DNA of 64,000 bases from an uncultured Tenacibaculum sp. (GTDB lineage: Bacteria; Bacteroidota; Bacteroidia; Flavobacteriales; Flavobacteriaceae): positions 310,001 to 374,000 of the forward strand of contig NZ_CANLTU010000001.1 of NCBI RefSeq assembly GCF_947494125.1. Direction: 5' to 3'. Each line of letters begins with the position of its first letter. Positions within the stretch are counted from its first letter, which is position 1. Below are positions 26,737 to 35,831 of this stretch, piece after piece. The notes beneath the pieces were generated by a model. That model was not told where the DNA came from and did not search any database. It was given only the letters and a program-made list of their open reading frames with translations. Position numbers and translations under genes: made by a program.

Positions 26737-28614
26737 ATGAGTTTATTTAATACAACATATGATGTTATTGTAGTAGGTGGTGGACATGCAGGAAGTGAAG
26801 CTGCAGCAGCAAGTGCAAACATGGGCGCGCACACATTACTTATTACTATGAACTTGCAAAATATAGCTCAAATGAGTTGCAACCCTGCAATGGGTGGAAT
26901 TGCTAAAGGGCAAATAGTTCGTGAGATTGATGCATTAGGTGGATATAGCGCTATTGTAACAGATAAGACAGCTATACAGTTTAAAATGCTAAACAAATCG
27001 AAAGGACCAGCTATGTGGAGTCCGAGAGCACAATCAGATAGAATGCAGTTTGCAGAGTGCTGGAGGAACATGTTGGAACAAACAGATAATTTAGATTTCT
27101 ATCAAGATTCTGTTAATGGGTTAATATTTGAAGGAGATAAAATTACGGGTGTAAAAACAGTTTTAGGTTTAAATATAAAAGCAAAAACGGTTATTGTAAC
27201 GGCAGGTACTTTTTTAAATGGCTTAATTCATATAGGTGAAAAAACATTTGGAGGAGGTAGAGCAGGAGAAGGGTCATCTACAGGAATAACAGAAGATTTA
27301 ATTTCTAAAGGATTTGAATCTGGAAGAATGAAAACTGGAACACCTCCAAGGGTTGATGCTAGATCTTTAGATTTTTCTAAAATGACTGAACAACCTGGAG
27401 ATGATAATCCTGAAAAATTTTCATACCTACCAATAACAAATAAACTAACAAAACAACGTTCTTGTTACTTAACATATACAAATCCTAAAGTACACGATTT
27501 ATTAAAAGAAGGTTTTGATCGTTCGCCAATGTTTAATGGTAGAATAAAATCTACGGGGCCACGTTATTGTCCTTCAGTAGAAGATAAAATTAATCGTTTT
27601 GCAGAAAAAGAACGTCATCAAATTTTTGTAGAACCTGAAGGATGGAATACTGTTGAAATATATGTTAATGGATTTTCAACTTCATTACCAGAAGATATTC
27701 AAGATAAAGCTATACGTGCTATTAAAGGTTTTGAGAATGTAAAATTTCTAAGATATGGTTATGCTATAGAGTATGATTATTTTCCACCAACACAATTAAA
27801 ACATAACCTAGAAACTAAGTTAATTGAGAACTTGTTTTTTGCTGGACAAATAAATGGTACAACTGGATATGAAGAAGCAGCAGCCCAAGGTTTAATGGCA
27901 GGTGTAAACGCAGCTTTAAAAACTCAAAACAAAGAACCTTTTATTTTAAAAAGAAGTGAAGCTTATATAGCCGTTTTAATAGACGACTTAATTACTAAAG
28001 GAACAGAAGAGCCATATCGAATGTTTACTTCAAGAGCTGAGTACAGAACTTTATTAAGACAAGACAATGCTGATTTACGTTTAACAGAAAAAGCATTTGA
28101 ATTAGGTTTAGCTTCTCAAGAAAGAATGGATAGAGTAGAAGAGAAGAGAAGAAAAACAAAGGAACTAATTAGTTTTATAGAAAAACTAAGTGTAAAAAAA
28201 GAAGAGGTAAATCCTATATTAGAAAACAAAGGTCTAACCACAGTAAATCAATCTATGAAATTATTTAAGATTGCAGCAAGACCTCAATTAAGTATTATCG
28301 ATTTTAAATCTATAAATAAACTAGAACAATATTTTACAGAAAACAATATAGATAATGAAATAATAGAGCAAGTAGAAATTCATTTAAAGTATTCTGGTTA
28401 CATAGAAAAAGAAAGAAACAATGCTGATAAATTAAATAGATTAGAAAATGTTCCTATCCCGTCTAAGTTTGATTACAGTAAAGTAAAATCATTATCATTT
28501 GAAGCTAGAGAGAAATTATCAAAAATTCAACCTACTTCAATATCACAAGCTAGTAGAATAAGTGGAGTTTCACCAAGCGATATATCTGTTCTTTTAGTTT
28601 ATATGGGTAGATAA
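26737..28614 (+). CDS. mnmG: tRNA uridine-5-carboxymethylaminomethyl modification enzyme MnmG (GidA)
   Basis: 625 residues. The FAD-binding Rossmann motif VVGGGHAGSEA (~12-22) opens the protein. Family signatures follow: SCNPAMGGIAKGQIVREID (~48-66), the GTFLNGLIHIG region (~156), and the C-terminal GYEEAAAQGLMAGVNAA region with RAEYRTLLRQDNADLRL. With MnmE it installs cmnm5 on U34 of several tRNAs. mnmE is not in the window. Historically named gidA because it often lies near the chromosomal origin, which fits the parS-like sites around it. A hairpin at 28633-28656 ends the transcript. Confidence 0.97.
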   Translation: MSLFNTTYDVIVVGGGHAGSEAAAASANMGAHTLLITMNLQNIAQMSCNPAMGGIAKGQIVREIDALGGYSAIVTDKTAIQFKMLNKSKGPAMWSPRAQSDRMQFAECWRNMLEQTDNLDFYQDSVNGLIFEGDKITGVKTVLGLNIKAKTVIVTAGTFLNGLIHIGEKTFGGGRAGEGSSTGITEDLISKGFESGRMKTGTPPRVDARSLDFSKMTEQPGDDNPEKFSYLPITNKLTKQRSCYLTYTNPKVHDLLKEGFDRSPMFNGRIKSTGPRYCPSVEDKINRFAEKERHQIFVEPEGWNTVEIYVNGFSTSLPEDIQDKAIRAIKGFENVKFLRYGYAIEYDYFPPTQLKHNLETKLIENLFFAGQINGTTGYEEAAAQGLMAGVNAALKTQNKEPFILKRSEAYIAVLIDDLITKGTEEPYRMFTSRAEYRTLLRQDNADLRLTEKAFELGLASQERMDRVEEKRRKTKELISFIEKLSVKKEEVNPILENKGLTTVNQSMKLFKIAARPQLSIIDFKSINKLEQYFTENNIDNEIIEQVEIHLKYSGYIEKERNNADKLNRLENVPIPSKFDYSKVKSLSFEAREKLSKIQPTSISQASRISGVSPSDISVLLVYMGR

Positions 28615-28632
28615 AAATATAAGTAAAAATAA

Positions 28633-28656
28633 AACGTTCCATGTGGAACGTTTTTT
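28633..28656. terminator. Hairpin after mnmG that is also a parS-like palindrome
   Basis: AAACGTTCCA / TGGAACGTTT forms a stem followed on the plus strand by a T-run, 18 bases after the mnmG stop, so it can act as an intrinsic terminator. The inner 14 bases (28636-28649, GTTCCATGTGGAAC) match the parS core with one change. Either or both roles are possible. Confidence 0.65.
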
Positions 28657-28690
28657 CTTTTTATGTAATATTGCAATTAATTAAACATAC

Positions 28691-28704
28691 GTTCCACATG
28701 GAAC
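28691..28704. promoter_or_regulatory. Second one-mismatch parS-like palindrome
   Basis: GTTCCACATGGAAC is the exact reverse complement of the 28636-28649 element, with one change from the GTTCCACGTGGAAC core. It lies 19 bases upstream of the TTG start of the methyltransferase gene, so it could also affect that gene's transcription. Confidence 0.5.
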
Positions 28705-28723
28705 AATTTTAAAATAATAAAAT

Positions 28724-29581
28724 TTGAATAACAAAAAAGAGTTATATAAAGATTTAAAACCTTTTTTAAATTGTATTGATTATACAGTTTCAAAAGAAAG
28801 CTATGAAGTAATGTTAAACGAGGAATACGATATGTTAGTAACTTCTCCTGTTCCTTCAAATTTAGAAACTTACTATATAAGCGATTCATATATTTCTCAT
28901 ACTGATAGTAAAAAAAGTTTTATTGATAGAATATATCAACTAGTAAAAAATTACACCTTAAAACAAAAAGTAAAATTAATTAACTCTTTTAATACAGAAT
29001 CTAAAACAATTTTAGATGTTGGTGCAGGTACTGGTGATTTTTTAAAAGTATGTAAAAAAAATGATTGGAATACATACGGAATTGAACCTTCAGATAAAGC
29101 ACGTAAAATTGCAACTGAAAAAGATATTAATTTAAAACAAGATATTTCAGAATTAAAAAACGAATTATTTGATGTAATTACTCTTTGGCATGTTTTAGAA
29201 CATATTCCAAATTTAATTGAATATATAGATCAATTAAAAAAATTACTAAAACCAAATGGAGTTTTATTAATTGCTGTTCCTAACTATAAAAGTTACGATG
29301 CAGAATACTATAAAGAACATTGGGCAGCTTTTGACGTACCAAGACACTTATGGCATTTTTCAAAAGAATCTATTCAAAAATTATTTTCACAAGTAAACAT
29401 GAATGTTGAAAAAATACTTCCTATGAAGTTTGATTCATTTTATGTTTCATTACTATCTGAAAAGTATAAAAATAAAAAGAACAAGTCTTTTAAAGCATTT
29501 TTAACAGGGCTTAAGTCTAATTTAAAAGCTAAAAAAGACGGAGAGTATTCTTCATTGATTTACATTATAAAAAACAGGTAA
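28724..29581 (+). CDS. Class I SAM-dependent methyltransferase, TTG start
   Basis: 285 residues. Motif I ILDVGAGTGDFL (~93-104), GIEPSDKARKIA (~116-127) and LWHVLEHIPNL (~152-162) identify a Methyltransf_11/23-type enzyme; the later HLWHFSKESI is typical of the flavobacterial family that modifies lipids or glycans. No ATG lies before the conserved N-terminal segment (CIDYTVSKESYEVMLNEEYD), and the frame is closed by TAA at 28718, so TTG at 28724 is the most likely start. Substrate unknown. A bidirectional terminator follows at 29648-29685. Confidence 0.78.
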   Translation: MNNKKELYKDLKPFLNCIDYTVSKESYEVMLNEEYDMLVTSPVPSNLETYYISDSYISHTDSKKSFIDRIYQLVKNYTLKQKVKLINSFNTESKTILDVGAGTGDFLKVCKKNDWNTYGIEPSDKARKIATEKDINLKQDISELKNELFDVITLWHVLEHIPNLIEYIDQLKKLLKPNGVLLIAVPNYKSYDAEYYKEHWAAFDVPRHLWHFSKESIQKLFSQVNMNVEKILPMKFDSFYVSLLSEKYKNKKNKSFKAFLTGLKSNLKAKKDGEYSSLIYIIKNR

Positions 29582-29647
29582 AAACCTACTTAAATAGCAT
29601 TTTAATAAAAGTAAATTAACTCATAGCAGAAATACCTTACTGAAAAT

Positions 29648-29685
29648 AAAAAACCTCTTAAAACGTTTGTTTTAAGAGGTTTTTT
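29648..29685. terminator. Strong bidirectional intrinsic terminator
   Basis: A 17-base inverted repeat (AAAAAACCTCTTAAAAC / its complement) with a 4-base GTTT loop, flanked by A-runs and T-runs. It separates the plus-strand methyltransferase from the minus-strand DoxX-like gene. Confidence 0.85.
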
Positions 29686-29723
29686 AATAAATTTTATTTA
29701 TTAAAAATAAATAAAAATAAATA

Positions 29724-30122
29724 TTAACTATTTAATATATAAACACCAAAAATGGCTATTATAAAGTAAACTGCTAATGTCATTGCTCCTGCATAATCTT
29801 TTGCTAGACGTTGACCAATTAATAAAAATATTAATGATAAAGCAGCTAACTCAATTCCGATTAAAGCTAAATCTTTTGCTCCTGTTGTAGCTAAATTAAA
29901 AATTCCTACAAACATTAAAGCACCAGCTAATAATTCCATTACTAAGATAATAACTAATAATAAAGGTACAGAGTTTTTAAAAGGTGAATTTTTAAAATGT
30001 TCTTTAATAAAAGATACATTGCCATTCCAATCAGTAACTTTATCTATTCCTGATTGTAAAAAAGTAACTATTAAAAAAAGTAATATTAAAATTTCTGTAA
30101 CGTGAGTTTGTATAAGATTCAT
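29724..30122 (-). CDS. DoxX-like four-helix membrane protein
   Basis: 132 residues from the ATG at 30122; a longer form from 30170 would add a hydrophobic 16-residue leader and seems less likely. It has four predicted membrane helices (~8-26, ~49-70, ~80-98, ~108-128). The stretch FLQSGIDKVTDWNGNVSFI after helix 1 resembles the DoxX family, where that position carries a K-x-x-D/N motif. DoxX proteins act in quinone-linked redox reactions, though most are uncharacterised. Divergent from the SPFH gene. Confidence 0.6.
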   Translation of the reverse strand: MNLIQTHVTEILILLFLIVTFLQSGIDKVTDWNGNVSFIKEHFKNSPFKNSVPLLLVIILVMELLAGALMFVGIFNLATTGAKDLALIGIELAALSLIFLLIGQRLAKDYAGAMTLAVYFIIAIFGVYILNS

Positions 30123-30249
30123 ATAATTGATTTTTAGCAAATATAAAATTAAAAACAAAAAATGTAACAATTAGGAAAAAAAGCGTCTAATAATTTGAAA
30201 CTTCTTGAGTATCTTTATAAAGATAAATATTAACTAAAAAAATTAAACT

Positions 30250-31167
30250 ATGTCATACTTATTGTATCCAATTATTTTCGTCGGATTAATTATTTTATTG
30301 TCTTCAATTTTTATTGTGAAACAACAAACTGCAGCTATAATAGAGCGTTTTGGTAAGTTTCACAGTATACGTCAATCAGGATTACAATTTAAAATTCCAA
30401 TTTTTGATAGAATTGCTGGTAAGCTAAGTTTAAAAATTCAACAATTAGATGTAATTGTAGAAACTAAAACTTTAGATGATGTATTTACTAAAATAAAAGT
30501 ATCAGTTCAATATGTAGTTATAAAAAATAAAGTATATGATGCCTTTTATAAATTAGAATATCCTCACGATCAAATTACTTCTTATGTATTTGATGTTGTT
30601 AGGGCAGAAGTACCAAAAATGAAGCTAGATGATGTTTTTGTTAAGAAAGATGATATCGCAATAGCTGTAAAATCTGAATTACAAGAAGCAATGATTAATT
30701 ATGGTTTCGATATTATTAAAACGTTAGTTACTGATATTGATCCAGATGCACAGGTAAAAGAAGCAATGAATCGTATTAATGCTGCTGATAGAGAAAAAAC
30801 AGCTGCACAATACGAAGGTGATGCTCAACGTATTTTAATAGTTGAAAAAGCAAAAGCTGAAGCAGAAAGTAAACGTTTACAAGGACAAGGTATTGCAGAT
30901 CAACGTCGTGAAATTGCACGTGGTTTAGAAGAGTCTGTAGAGGTTTTAAATAAAGTTGGTATAAACAGCCAAGAAGCATCTGCTTTAATTGTTGTAACAC
31001 AACATTATGATACTTTACAGTCAATTGGTCAGGAAACAAATAGTAATTTAATCTTATTACCTAATTCTCCACAAGCAGGAAGTCAAATGTTAAATGATAT
31101 GGTAGCTAGTTTTACAGCTAGTAATCAAATAGGTGAGGCAATGAAAAACCCTAAAAAGAAGAACTAA
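30250..31167 (+). CDS. SPFH/Band 7 (stomatin-like) membrane protein
   Basis: 305 residues. One N-terminal membrane helix (~5-23) is followed by the SPFH domain (~24-185, with QQTAAIIERFGKFHSIRQSG) and an Ala/Glu-rich coiled coil (~185-235, AQRILIVEKAKAEAESKRL). These oligomerise into membrane scaffolds (HflK/C, stomatin, QmcA families) and often regulate membrane proteases. No NfeD partner is adjacent; instead a YbjQ-family gene follows 3 bases downstream, which suggests an operon. Confidence 0.9.
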   Translation: MSYLLYPIIFVGLIILLSSIFIVKQQTAAIIERFGKFHSIRQSGLQFKIPIFDRIAGKLSLKIQQLDVIVETKTLDDVFTKIKVSVQYVVIKNKVYDAFYKLEYPHDQITSYVFDVVRAEVPKMKLDDVFVKKDDIAIAVKSELQEAMINYGFDIIKTLVTDIDPDAQVKEAMNRINAADREKTAAQYEGDAQRILIVEKAKAEAESKRLQGQGIADQRREIARGLEESVEVLNKVGINSQEASALIVVTQHYDTLQSIGQETNSNLILLPNSPQAGSQMLNDMVASFTASNQIGEAMKNPKKKN

Positions 31168-31170
31168 ATT

Positions 31171-31488
31171 ATGATAATATCTACAACACATACTATTGAA
31201 AATAAACCTTCTAAAGAATATTTAGGTATTGTTACTGGTGAAACAATTATTGGTGCTAATATTATCAAAGATTTCTTTGCTGGTATTAGAGACATTGTAG
31301 GTGGTCGTTCTGGTTCTTATGAAAAAGTATTGCGAGAAGCAAAAGATACTTCATTAAGAGAAATGCAAGAACGTGCAGAAAAACTAGGTGCTGACGCTAT
31401 TGTTGGCGTAGATTTAGATTATGAAACTGTAGGTAAAAACGGTGGTATGTTAATGGTAACTGCCTCCGGAACTGCCATTAAGTTATAA
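31171..31488 (+). CDS. YbjQ family (UPF0145) protein
   Basis: 105 residues, the normal length of YbjQ. Signatures are [20 protein letters not shown] (~22-41), the [18 protein letters not shown] region (~48-65), and the C-terminal [14 protein letters not shown] (~75-88). Members form pentameric rings and are sometimes described as heavy-metal-binding-like; their role is unknown. The gene is 3 bases after the SPFH gene and ends at a strong terminator, so the two probably form a unit. Confidence 0.9.
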   Translation: MIISTTHTIENKPSKEYLGIVTGETIIGANIIKDFFAGIRDIVGGRSGSYEKVLREAKDTSLREMQERAEKLGADAIVGVDLDYETVGKNGGMLMVTASGTAIKL

Positions 31489-31490
31489 AT

Positions 31491-31524
31491 AAAAAAGCCG
31501 ATACTAATAGTATCGGCTTTTTTT
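31491..31524. terminator. Bidirectional intrinsic terminator between ybjQ-like gene and tatA
   Basis: The stem GCCGATACT / AGTATCGGC with a 3-base loop is flanked by A6 and T7 runs. It serves both the plus-strand YbjQ gene and the minus-strand tatA gene. Confidence 0.88.
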
Positions 31525-31542
31525 ATATAAAGAAAATAAGCG

Positions 31543-31731
31543 TTATTTCTTATCTTCTGTTTTTTCTTCGTCTTCAGTATTAGTAGCATCTTTAAACTCC
31601 TTAATACCTGTACCTAAACCTCTCATTAATTCTGGAATTTTCTTACCTCCAAACATTAATAATACTAAAGCTACTACTATGGCTATTTGCCATGGTCCTA
31701 TCATTCCTAAAAATATATTCAGTGAAATCAT
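31543..31731 (-). CDS. tatA: Twin-arginine translocase subunit TatA/TatE
   Basis: 62 residues: a single N-terminal membrane helix (~13-27, PWQIAIVVALVLLMFG), the hinge FGGKKIPELMRGLGTGIKEFK, which is the amphipathic-helix signature, and an acidic tail. It forms the pore-like complex that carries folded Tat substrates. tatC and tatB are not in the window. A Tat-signal protein, the DUF1501 protein at 63626, is. A good promoter lies at 31753-31781, inside the end of the preceding gene, so tatA can be transcribed alone. Confidence 0.92.
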   Translation of the reverse strand: MISLNIFLGMIGPWQIAIVVALVLLMFGGKKIPELMRGLGTGIKEFKDATNTEDEEKTEDKK

Positions 31732-31752
31732 TTTATATTAAATTTTACATTA

Positions 31753-31781
31753 CAAAGATACAAAATTAACTTCTGTGTTCA
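31753..31781 (-). promoter_or_regulatory. Promoter of tatA
   Basis: On the minus strand TTG at 31781-31779, an 18-base spacer and TATCTTTG at 31760-31753 match the Bacteroidota consensus. The expected start leaves a leader of about 15 bases before the tatA ATG at 31731. Confidence 0.55.
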
Positions 31782-32455
31782 ATTACACCACCTATTACTT
31801 TTTTATCTTTAAATACTTCTGGTGTTCCTTTGTAAAAAATTGAACCTCCAAAAGAAACTTTAGCATCAAGAGTTTCACCAGATTGAACTTCTACTTTTGA
31901 TCCTGATCCTGCTCTTACCATTGTCATATCACTAACTTGTAATTTGTAACCATGATACATTCCTCCAAGATCTGCATCTACAGTTTGGTTTTTAGATGCT
32001 CCTGAAAGCCTAATAACAGCCCCTGAAGAACTTTTAACCCTTAAATGCTTAACCTTAACCACCAAATTAATAAAAGCTCCTTCTTGTCCTTTAATTTCAA
32101 TTTGTGTTTGCTCAATATTTTTACCTGTTATTATTGCTCCTTCATTTGCATCAATCGTTTTTAAATTTGATGCATAGTATAAGGTAATCTTTACTTTTCC
32201 ATCTGCTGTAGTTTCAGGAAACCTTAGTGATATTCTTAATGTATTTCCAGAACTTTTTATTTTTACTTTTTCAGCTTTTTCACCAGTTACAATAATTTTT
32301 GATTCATCACTTTTAACAAGCTCAACATCAATACCATTATATACTTTTACTGTTGTAAAATCACCTAATTTTTTATTTATAGTTGTTTGTGCTGATGCTA
32401 AAACGGTCATCAAAAACAAACTTAAAAATGCTAATTTTTTCATTTTAAACTTCAT
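31766..32455 (-). CDS. Head GIN-domain (DUF2807) exported protein
   Basis: 229 residues. A signal peptide (MKKLAFLSLFLMTVLASAQ from the second ATG at 32443, or four residues longer from 32455) is followed by a right-handed beta-helix-like repeat pattern (IDVELVKSDESKIIVTGEK, LRVKSSSGAVIRLSG, VRAGSGSKVEVQSG). This is the DUF2807/GIN domain of Bacteroidota, proposed to act as an adhesin head. Here it stands alone with no sorting domain, so it may be periplasmic or surface-bound by other means. Function unknown. Confidence 0.82.
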   Translation of the reverse strand: MKFKMKKLAFLSLFLMTVLASAQTTINKKLGDFTTVKVYNGIDVELVKSDESKIIVTGEKAEKVKIKSSGNTLRISLRFPETTADGKVKITLYYASNLKTIDANEGAIITGKNIEQTQIEIKGQEGAFINLVVKVKHLRVKSSSGAVIRLSGASKNQTVDADLGGMYHGYKLQVSDMTMVRAGSGSKVEVQSGETLDAKVSFGGSIFYKGTPEVFKDKKVIGGVIEHRS

Positions 32456-32534
32456 TAGTTAATTAGTATAACCAAAAATTATACCATTACTATAAAGACA
32501 AATATTAAAATTTATTGTTACAAAGTGAATAAAA

Positions 32535-34730
32535 TTAATGTGAAATTAGATCAAAATCTAAATGCTTACGCTCTAAATCTGTCTTTTTTACTTTTACAAC
32601 AACAGTATCTCCTAATTGAATCATGTTTTTAGTTGATTGACCTACAATAGCATACTGCTTTTCATCAAAAATATAATAATCATCTTTTACATCTCTAATA
32701 CGAACCATTCCTTCACATTTATTAGAGGCTATTTCTACATAGATTCCCCATTCTGTTACACCAGAAACAACTCCTTCGAATTCCTCATCTTTATGATCTT
32801 GCATATACTTAACTTGCATATACTTAATAGAATCTCTTTCTGCTTTAGATGCTAATTCTTCCATTTTTGAAGAGTGTTTACACTTTTCTTCATAAATTTC
32901 TGCTTTAGGTGAATTTCCTTCATCTAAATAATGTTGCAATAAACGATGTGTCATTACGTCTGGATAACGACGAATTGGCGATGTAAAATGACTGTAATAA
33001 TCAAAAGCTAAACCATAATGTCCAATATTCTGAGTAGTATATTCTGCTTTACTCATAGAACGTATAGCTAGGGTTTCAACCATATTAGCTTCTCCTTTAC
33101 CATGAACATCTGCTAATAATTTATTAAGCGATTGTGATGTTGTTTGCTTATTTTCTGTATTAATTTTATAACCAAACTTTCCAATAATATTCTGTAATGA
33201 TGCTAATTTTTCAATATTAGGTTCATCATGTACACGATAAATAAATGTATTTTTAGTTACTTTTCCTTTAGTAAACCCAATAAATTCAGCTACTTTTTTA
33301 TTAGCTAATAACATAAATTCTTCAATTAGTTTATTAGCATCTTTCGCTTCTTTAAAGAAAACTCCTATTGGATTTGCTTCTTCATCTAAATTAAATTTTA
33401 CTTCAACTCTATCAAAAGAAATTGCTCCAGAACTCATACGATTCTTTCGCATTTTTTTTGCTAATTCATCTAATTTTAATGTAGCTTCAACTATATTTTC
33501 ATCTACTTCATAAGCTTCTCCTGTTAGAGAAACATCAGCAGGTATAATATTCTTTTTTGTTTCTATAATTGCTTGTGCTTCTTCATAAGCAAAACGTTTA
33601 TCAGAATACGTAACTGTTCTACCGAACCATTTGTTAATAATTTGTGCTTTTTCATTCATTTCAAATACTGCCGAAAAAGTTAATTTTTCTTCATTTGGTC
33701 TTAATGAACATGCACCATTACTTAACATTTCTGGTAACATAGGCACCACTCTATCAACTAAGTAAACAGATGTTGCTCTATCATAAGCTTCATTATCTAA
33801 AATAGTTTTTGGTTGTACATAGTGTGAAACATCTGCAATATGAATTCCTATTTCGTAATTACCATTTTCTAATTTTGTAAATGATAATGCATCATCAAAA
33901 TCTTTTGCATCTTTTGGATCAATAGTAAAAGTTAAATCACCACGCATATCACGTCTTTTTGCAATTTCTTCTTCTGTAATTTCTAAAGAAAGTTTTTGAG
34001 CATCTTCTTCTACTTCTTTAGGAAACTCATAAGGCAAACCATATTCTAATAAAATTGAATGAATTTCTGTATTATGATCTCCTGGTTTACCTAAGACTTG
34101 TGTAATTTTTCCAAATGGGTTTTTAGAATTTTCTGGCCAATCAGTAATTTTTGCAACTACTTTATCGCCATCTTCAGCATCATTAAGTTTGTTTTGAGAT
34201 ATAAAAATATCAGCATACATTTTGTTGTTATCAGGAACAACAAAACCGAAGTTTTTATTCATTTGTAAAACACCAACAAATTCTGTTTTAGCTCTATCTA
34301 AAATTTCAACAACATCTGCTTCCAATTTATTACTTCTTCTCTTTTTGTACACATAAACTTTAACAGTGTCTTCATGTAAACCTTTACCTAAATTTACTGA
34401 TGGTACAAAAATGTCATTTTCAAAATCTTCAGAAATAAAATAAGCATTTCCATTTGATGTAACATCTAATGTACCAACATGATATTTTCTATCTTCATTT
34501 ATTTGGTACTTACCTCTATCTATTTCTTTAATTTTTTGACTTGCTGTTAATTCTGCTAATTTTTTTAAAACTTGAGTTTTTCCATCAGTATCGGAAATTC
34601 CCATTTTACCAGCAATTTGTTTATAATTGTAATGTTTTGAACTGTCTTCGTTAAGAATTCTAAAAATATTTCGGGTAAGATCTTTAATAATTTTCCCTTT
34701 TTTCTTGTAGATTTTTTTCTTTCTAGTCAT
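32535..34730 (-). CDS. rnr: Ribonuclease R
   Basis: 731 residues. In order: an N-terminal helix-turn-helix (~15-80), cold-shock OB domains (~85-230), the RNB catalytic domain (~255-600) with DPKDAKDFDDALSF holding the metal-binding Asp cluster and IHIADVSHYV, and a C-terminal S1 domain (~640-725, EFEGVVSGVTEWGIYVEI). RNase R is a processive 3'-5' exonuclease that degrades structured RNA and matures rRNA and tmRNA. The basic start MTRKKKIYKKKGK is typical of flavobacterial forms. Divergent from the lipid-kinase-like gene. Confidence 0.96.
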   Translation of the reverse strand: MTRKKKIYKKKGKIIKDLTRNIFRILNEDSSKHYNYKQIAGKMGISDTDGKTQVLKKLAELTASQKIKEIDRGKYQINEDRKYHVGTLDVTSNGNAYFISEDFENDIFVPSVNLGKGLHEDTVKVYVYKKRRSNKLEADVVEILDRAKTEFVGVLQMNKNFGFVVPDNNKMYADIFISQNKLNDAEDGDKVVAKITDWPENSKNPFGKITQVLGKPGDHNTEIHSILLEYGLPYEFPKEVEEDAQKLSLEITEEEIAKRRDMRGDLTFTIDPKDAKDFDDALSFTKLENGNYEIGIHIADVSHYVQPKTILDNEAYDRATSVYLVDRVVPMLPEMLSNGACSLRPNEEKLTFSAVFEMNEKAQIINKWFGRTVTYSDKRFAYEEAQAIIETKKNIIPADVSLTGEAYEVDENIVEATLKLDELAKKMRKNRMSSGAISFDRVEVKFNLDEEANPIGVFFKEAKDANKLIEEFMLLANKKVAEFIGFTKGKVTKNTFIYRVHDEPNIEKLASLQNIIGKFGYKINTENKQTTSQSLNKLLADVHGKGEANMVETLAIRSMSKAEYTTQNIGHYGLAFDYYSHFTSPIRRYPDVMTHRLLQHYLDEGNSPKAEIYEEKCKHSSKMEELASKAERDSIKYMQVKYMQDHKDEEFEGVVSGVTEWGIYVEIASNKCEGMVRIRDVKDDYYIFDEKQYAIVGQSTKNMIQLGDTVVVKVKKTDLERKHLDFDLISH

Positions 34731-34845
34731 GAATCTTTCGTCTTTAATAATTTTCCACCAAAGTACGAATAAAATTACACCTCGTTAATTAAATAACAGT
34801 TATCAATTCTATTTTGTACTTTGTCGGACTTTAATTTATTTTTTT

Positions 34846-35760
34846 ATGCAAACATCTTGGTTTATAATTGTTAATCCTATTGCTGGTAATGGGAATTTTA
34901 ATGAACTGTGGAATGAAATACAAAAACAATTAAATTCTCATCAAATAACTTATAAATATTCAAAAACTGAATATTCTCAACATGAAATAGAGTTAGTTCA
35001 AAACGCTATAAATCAAGGTTATAAAAATATAATTTCTGTTGGTGGTGATGGTACATTACATCATATTGTAAATGGTATAATGAAACAAAATATAGTAAAA
35101 ACTGAAGAAATTACGGTAGGTGTTATTCCTTTAGGTACTGGAAATGATTGGATTAAAACCTATGGAATTTCAAAAAATATTGAAAAGGCTGTAGCTTTAA
35201 TTAAAAATAAAAATAAAATATACCAGGATATTGGTTGTTTAGAATTAAAAGACAAAACATCTTATTTTAATAATGTTGCCGGTATTGGTTATGACGGATA
35301 TGTTGTTAATAAACTAAATAAATTAAAACGTTTTGGTGCAATTGCTTATTTATTAAGTGGTATTGCTGGCTTATTATTTTATAAAAAAACAACTTTTAAA
35401 GTAGAAGTTAACAATAAACTCATTGAAACTAAATGTTTAATGACCCTGTTTGGAATTTGCAAATATTCTGCTGGTGGAATGCAACTAACTGATTATAAAG
35501 ATTCTACAAATGGTTTATTTGATATTACTATTGCTAAAAACCTCACATTAAGCGACTTAATACTCAATATTAAAAAATTATATAACGGTTTAATTACCAA
35601 ACATAGGAAGGTAGAAACACATTTATCAAATACTTTGTTAATAACTCCAACTGTAGTAAATGATAAACCATTTATTCAAGCTGATGGAGAGTTAATTGGG
35701 CAAGGAACCGTAAAAGTTAGTCTAATACATAGAGCAATTCAATTCATTACACCACAATAA
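34846..35760 (+). CDS. Diacylglycerol/lipid kinase family protein (YegS/DagK type)
   Basis: 304 residues. The catalytic-domain signature is SVGGDGTLHHIVNGI (~64-78), with the GGDGT nucleotide-binding motif, followed by IPLGTGNDWIKTYG (~97-110). Downstream are NNVAGIGYDG and FIQADGELIG, the usual C-terminal motifs. It would phosphorylate a lipid such as diacylglycerol, sphingosine-like base or phosphatidylglycerol. Divergent from rnr. An imperfect inverted repeat (TTAAG ... CTTAA) lies just after the stop, with no T-run. Confidence 0.88.
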   Translation: MQTSWFIIVNPIAGNGNFNELWNEIQKQLNSHQITYKYSKTEYSQHEIELVQNAINQGYKNIISVGGDGTLHHIVNGIMKQNIVKTEEITVGVIPLGTGNDWIKTYGISKNIEKAVALIKNKNKIYQDIGCLELKDKTSYFNNVAGIGYDGYVVNKLNKLKRFGAIAYLLSGIAGLLFYKKTTFKVEVNNKLIETKCLMTLFGICKYSAGGMQLTDYKDSTNGLFDITIAKNLTLSDLILNIKKLYNGLITKHRKVETHLSNTLLITPTVVNDKPFIQADGELIGQGTVKVSLIHRAIQFITPQ

Positions 35761-35831
35761 GTTAAAGAAATCTTAAGAAAAATGTAACATTTCTTAAAAT
35801 TTAACGTCTTTATAATAAGAAGTCGTTAAAG

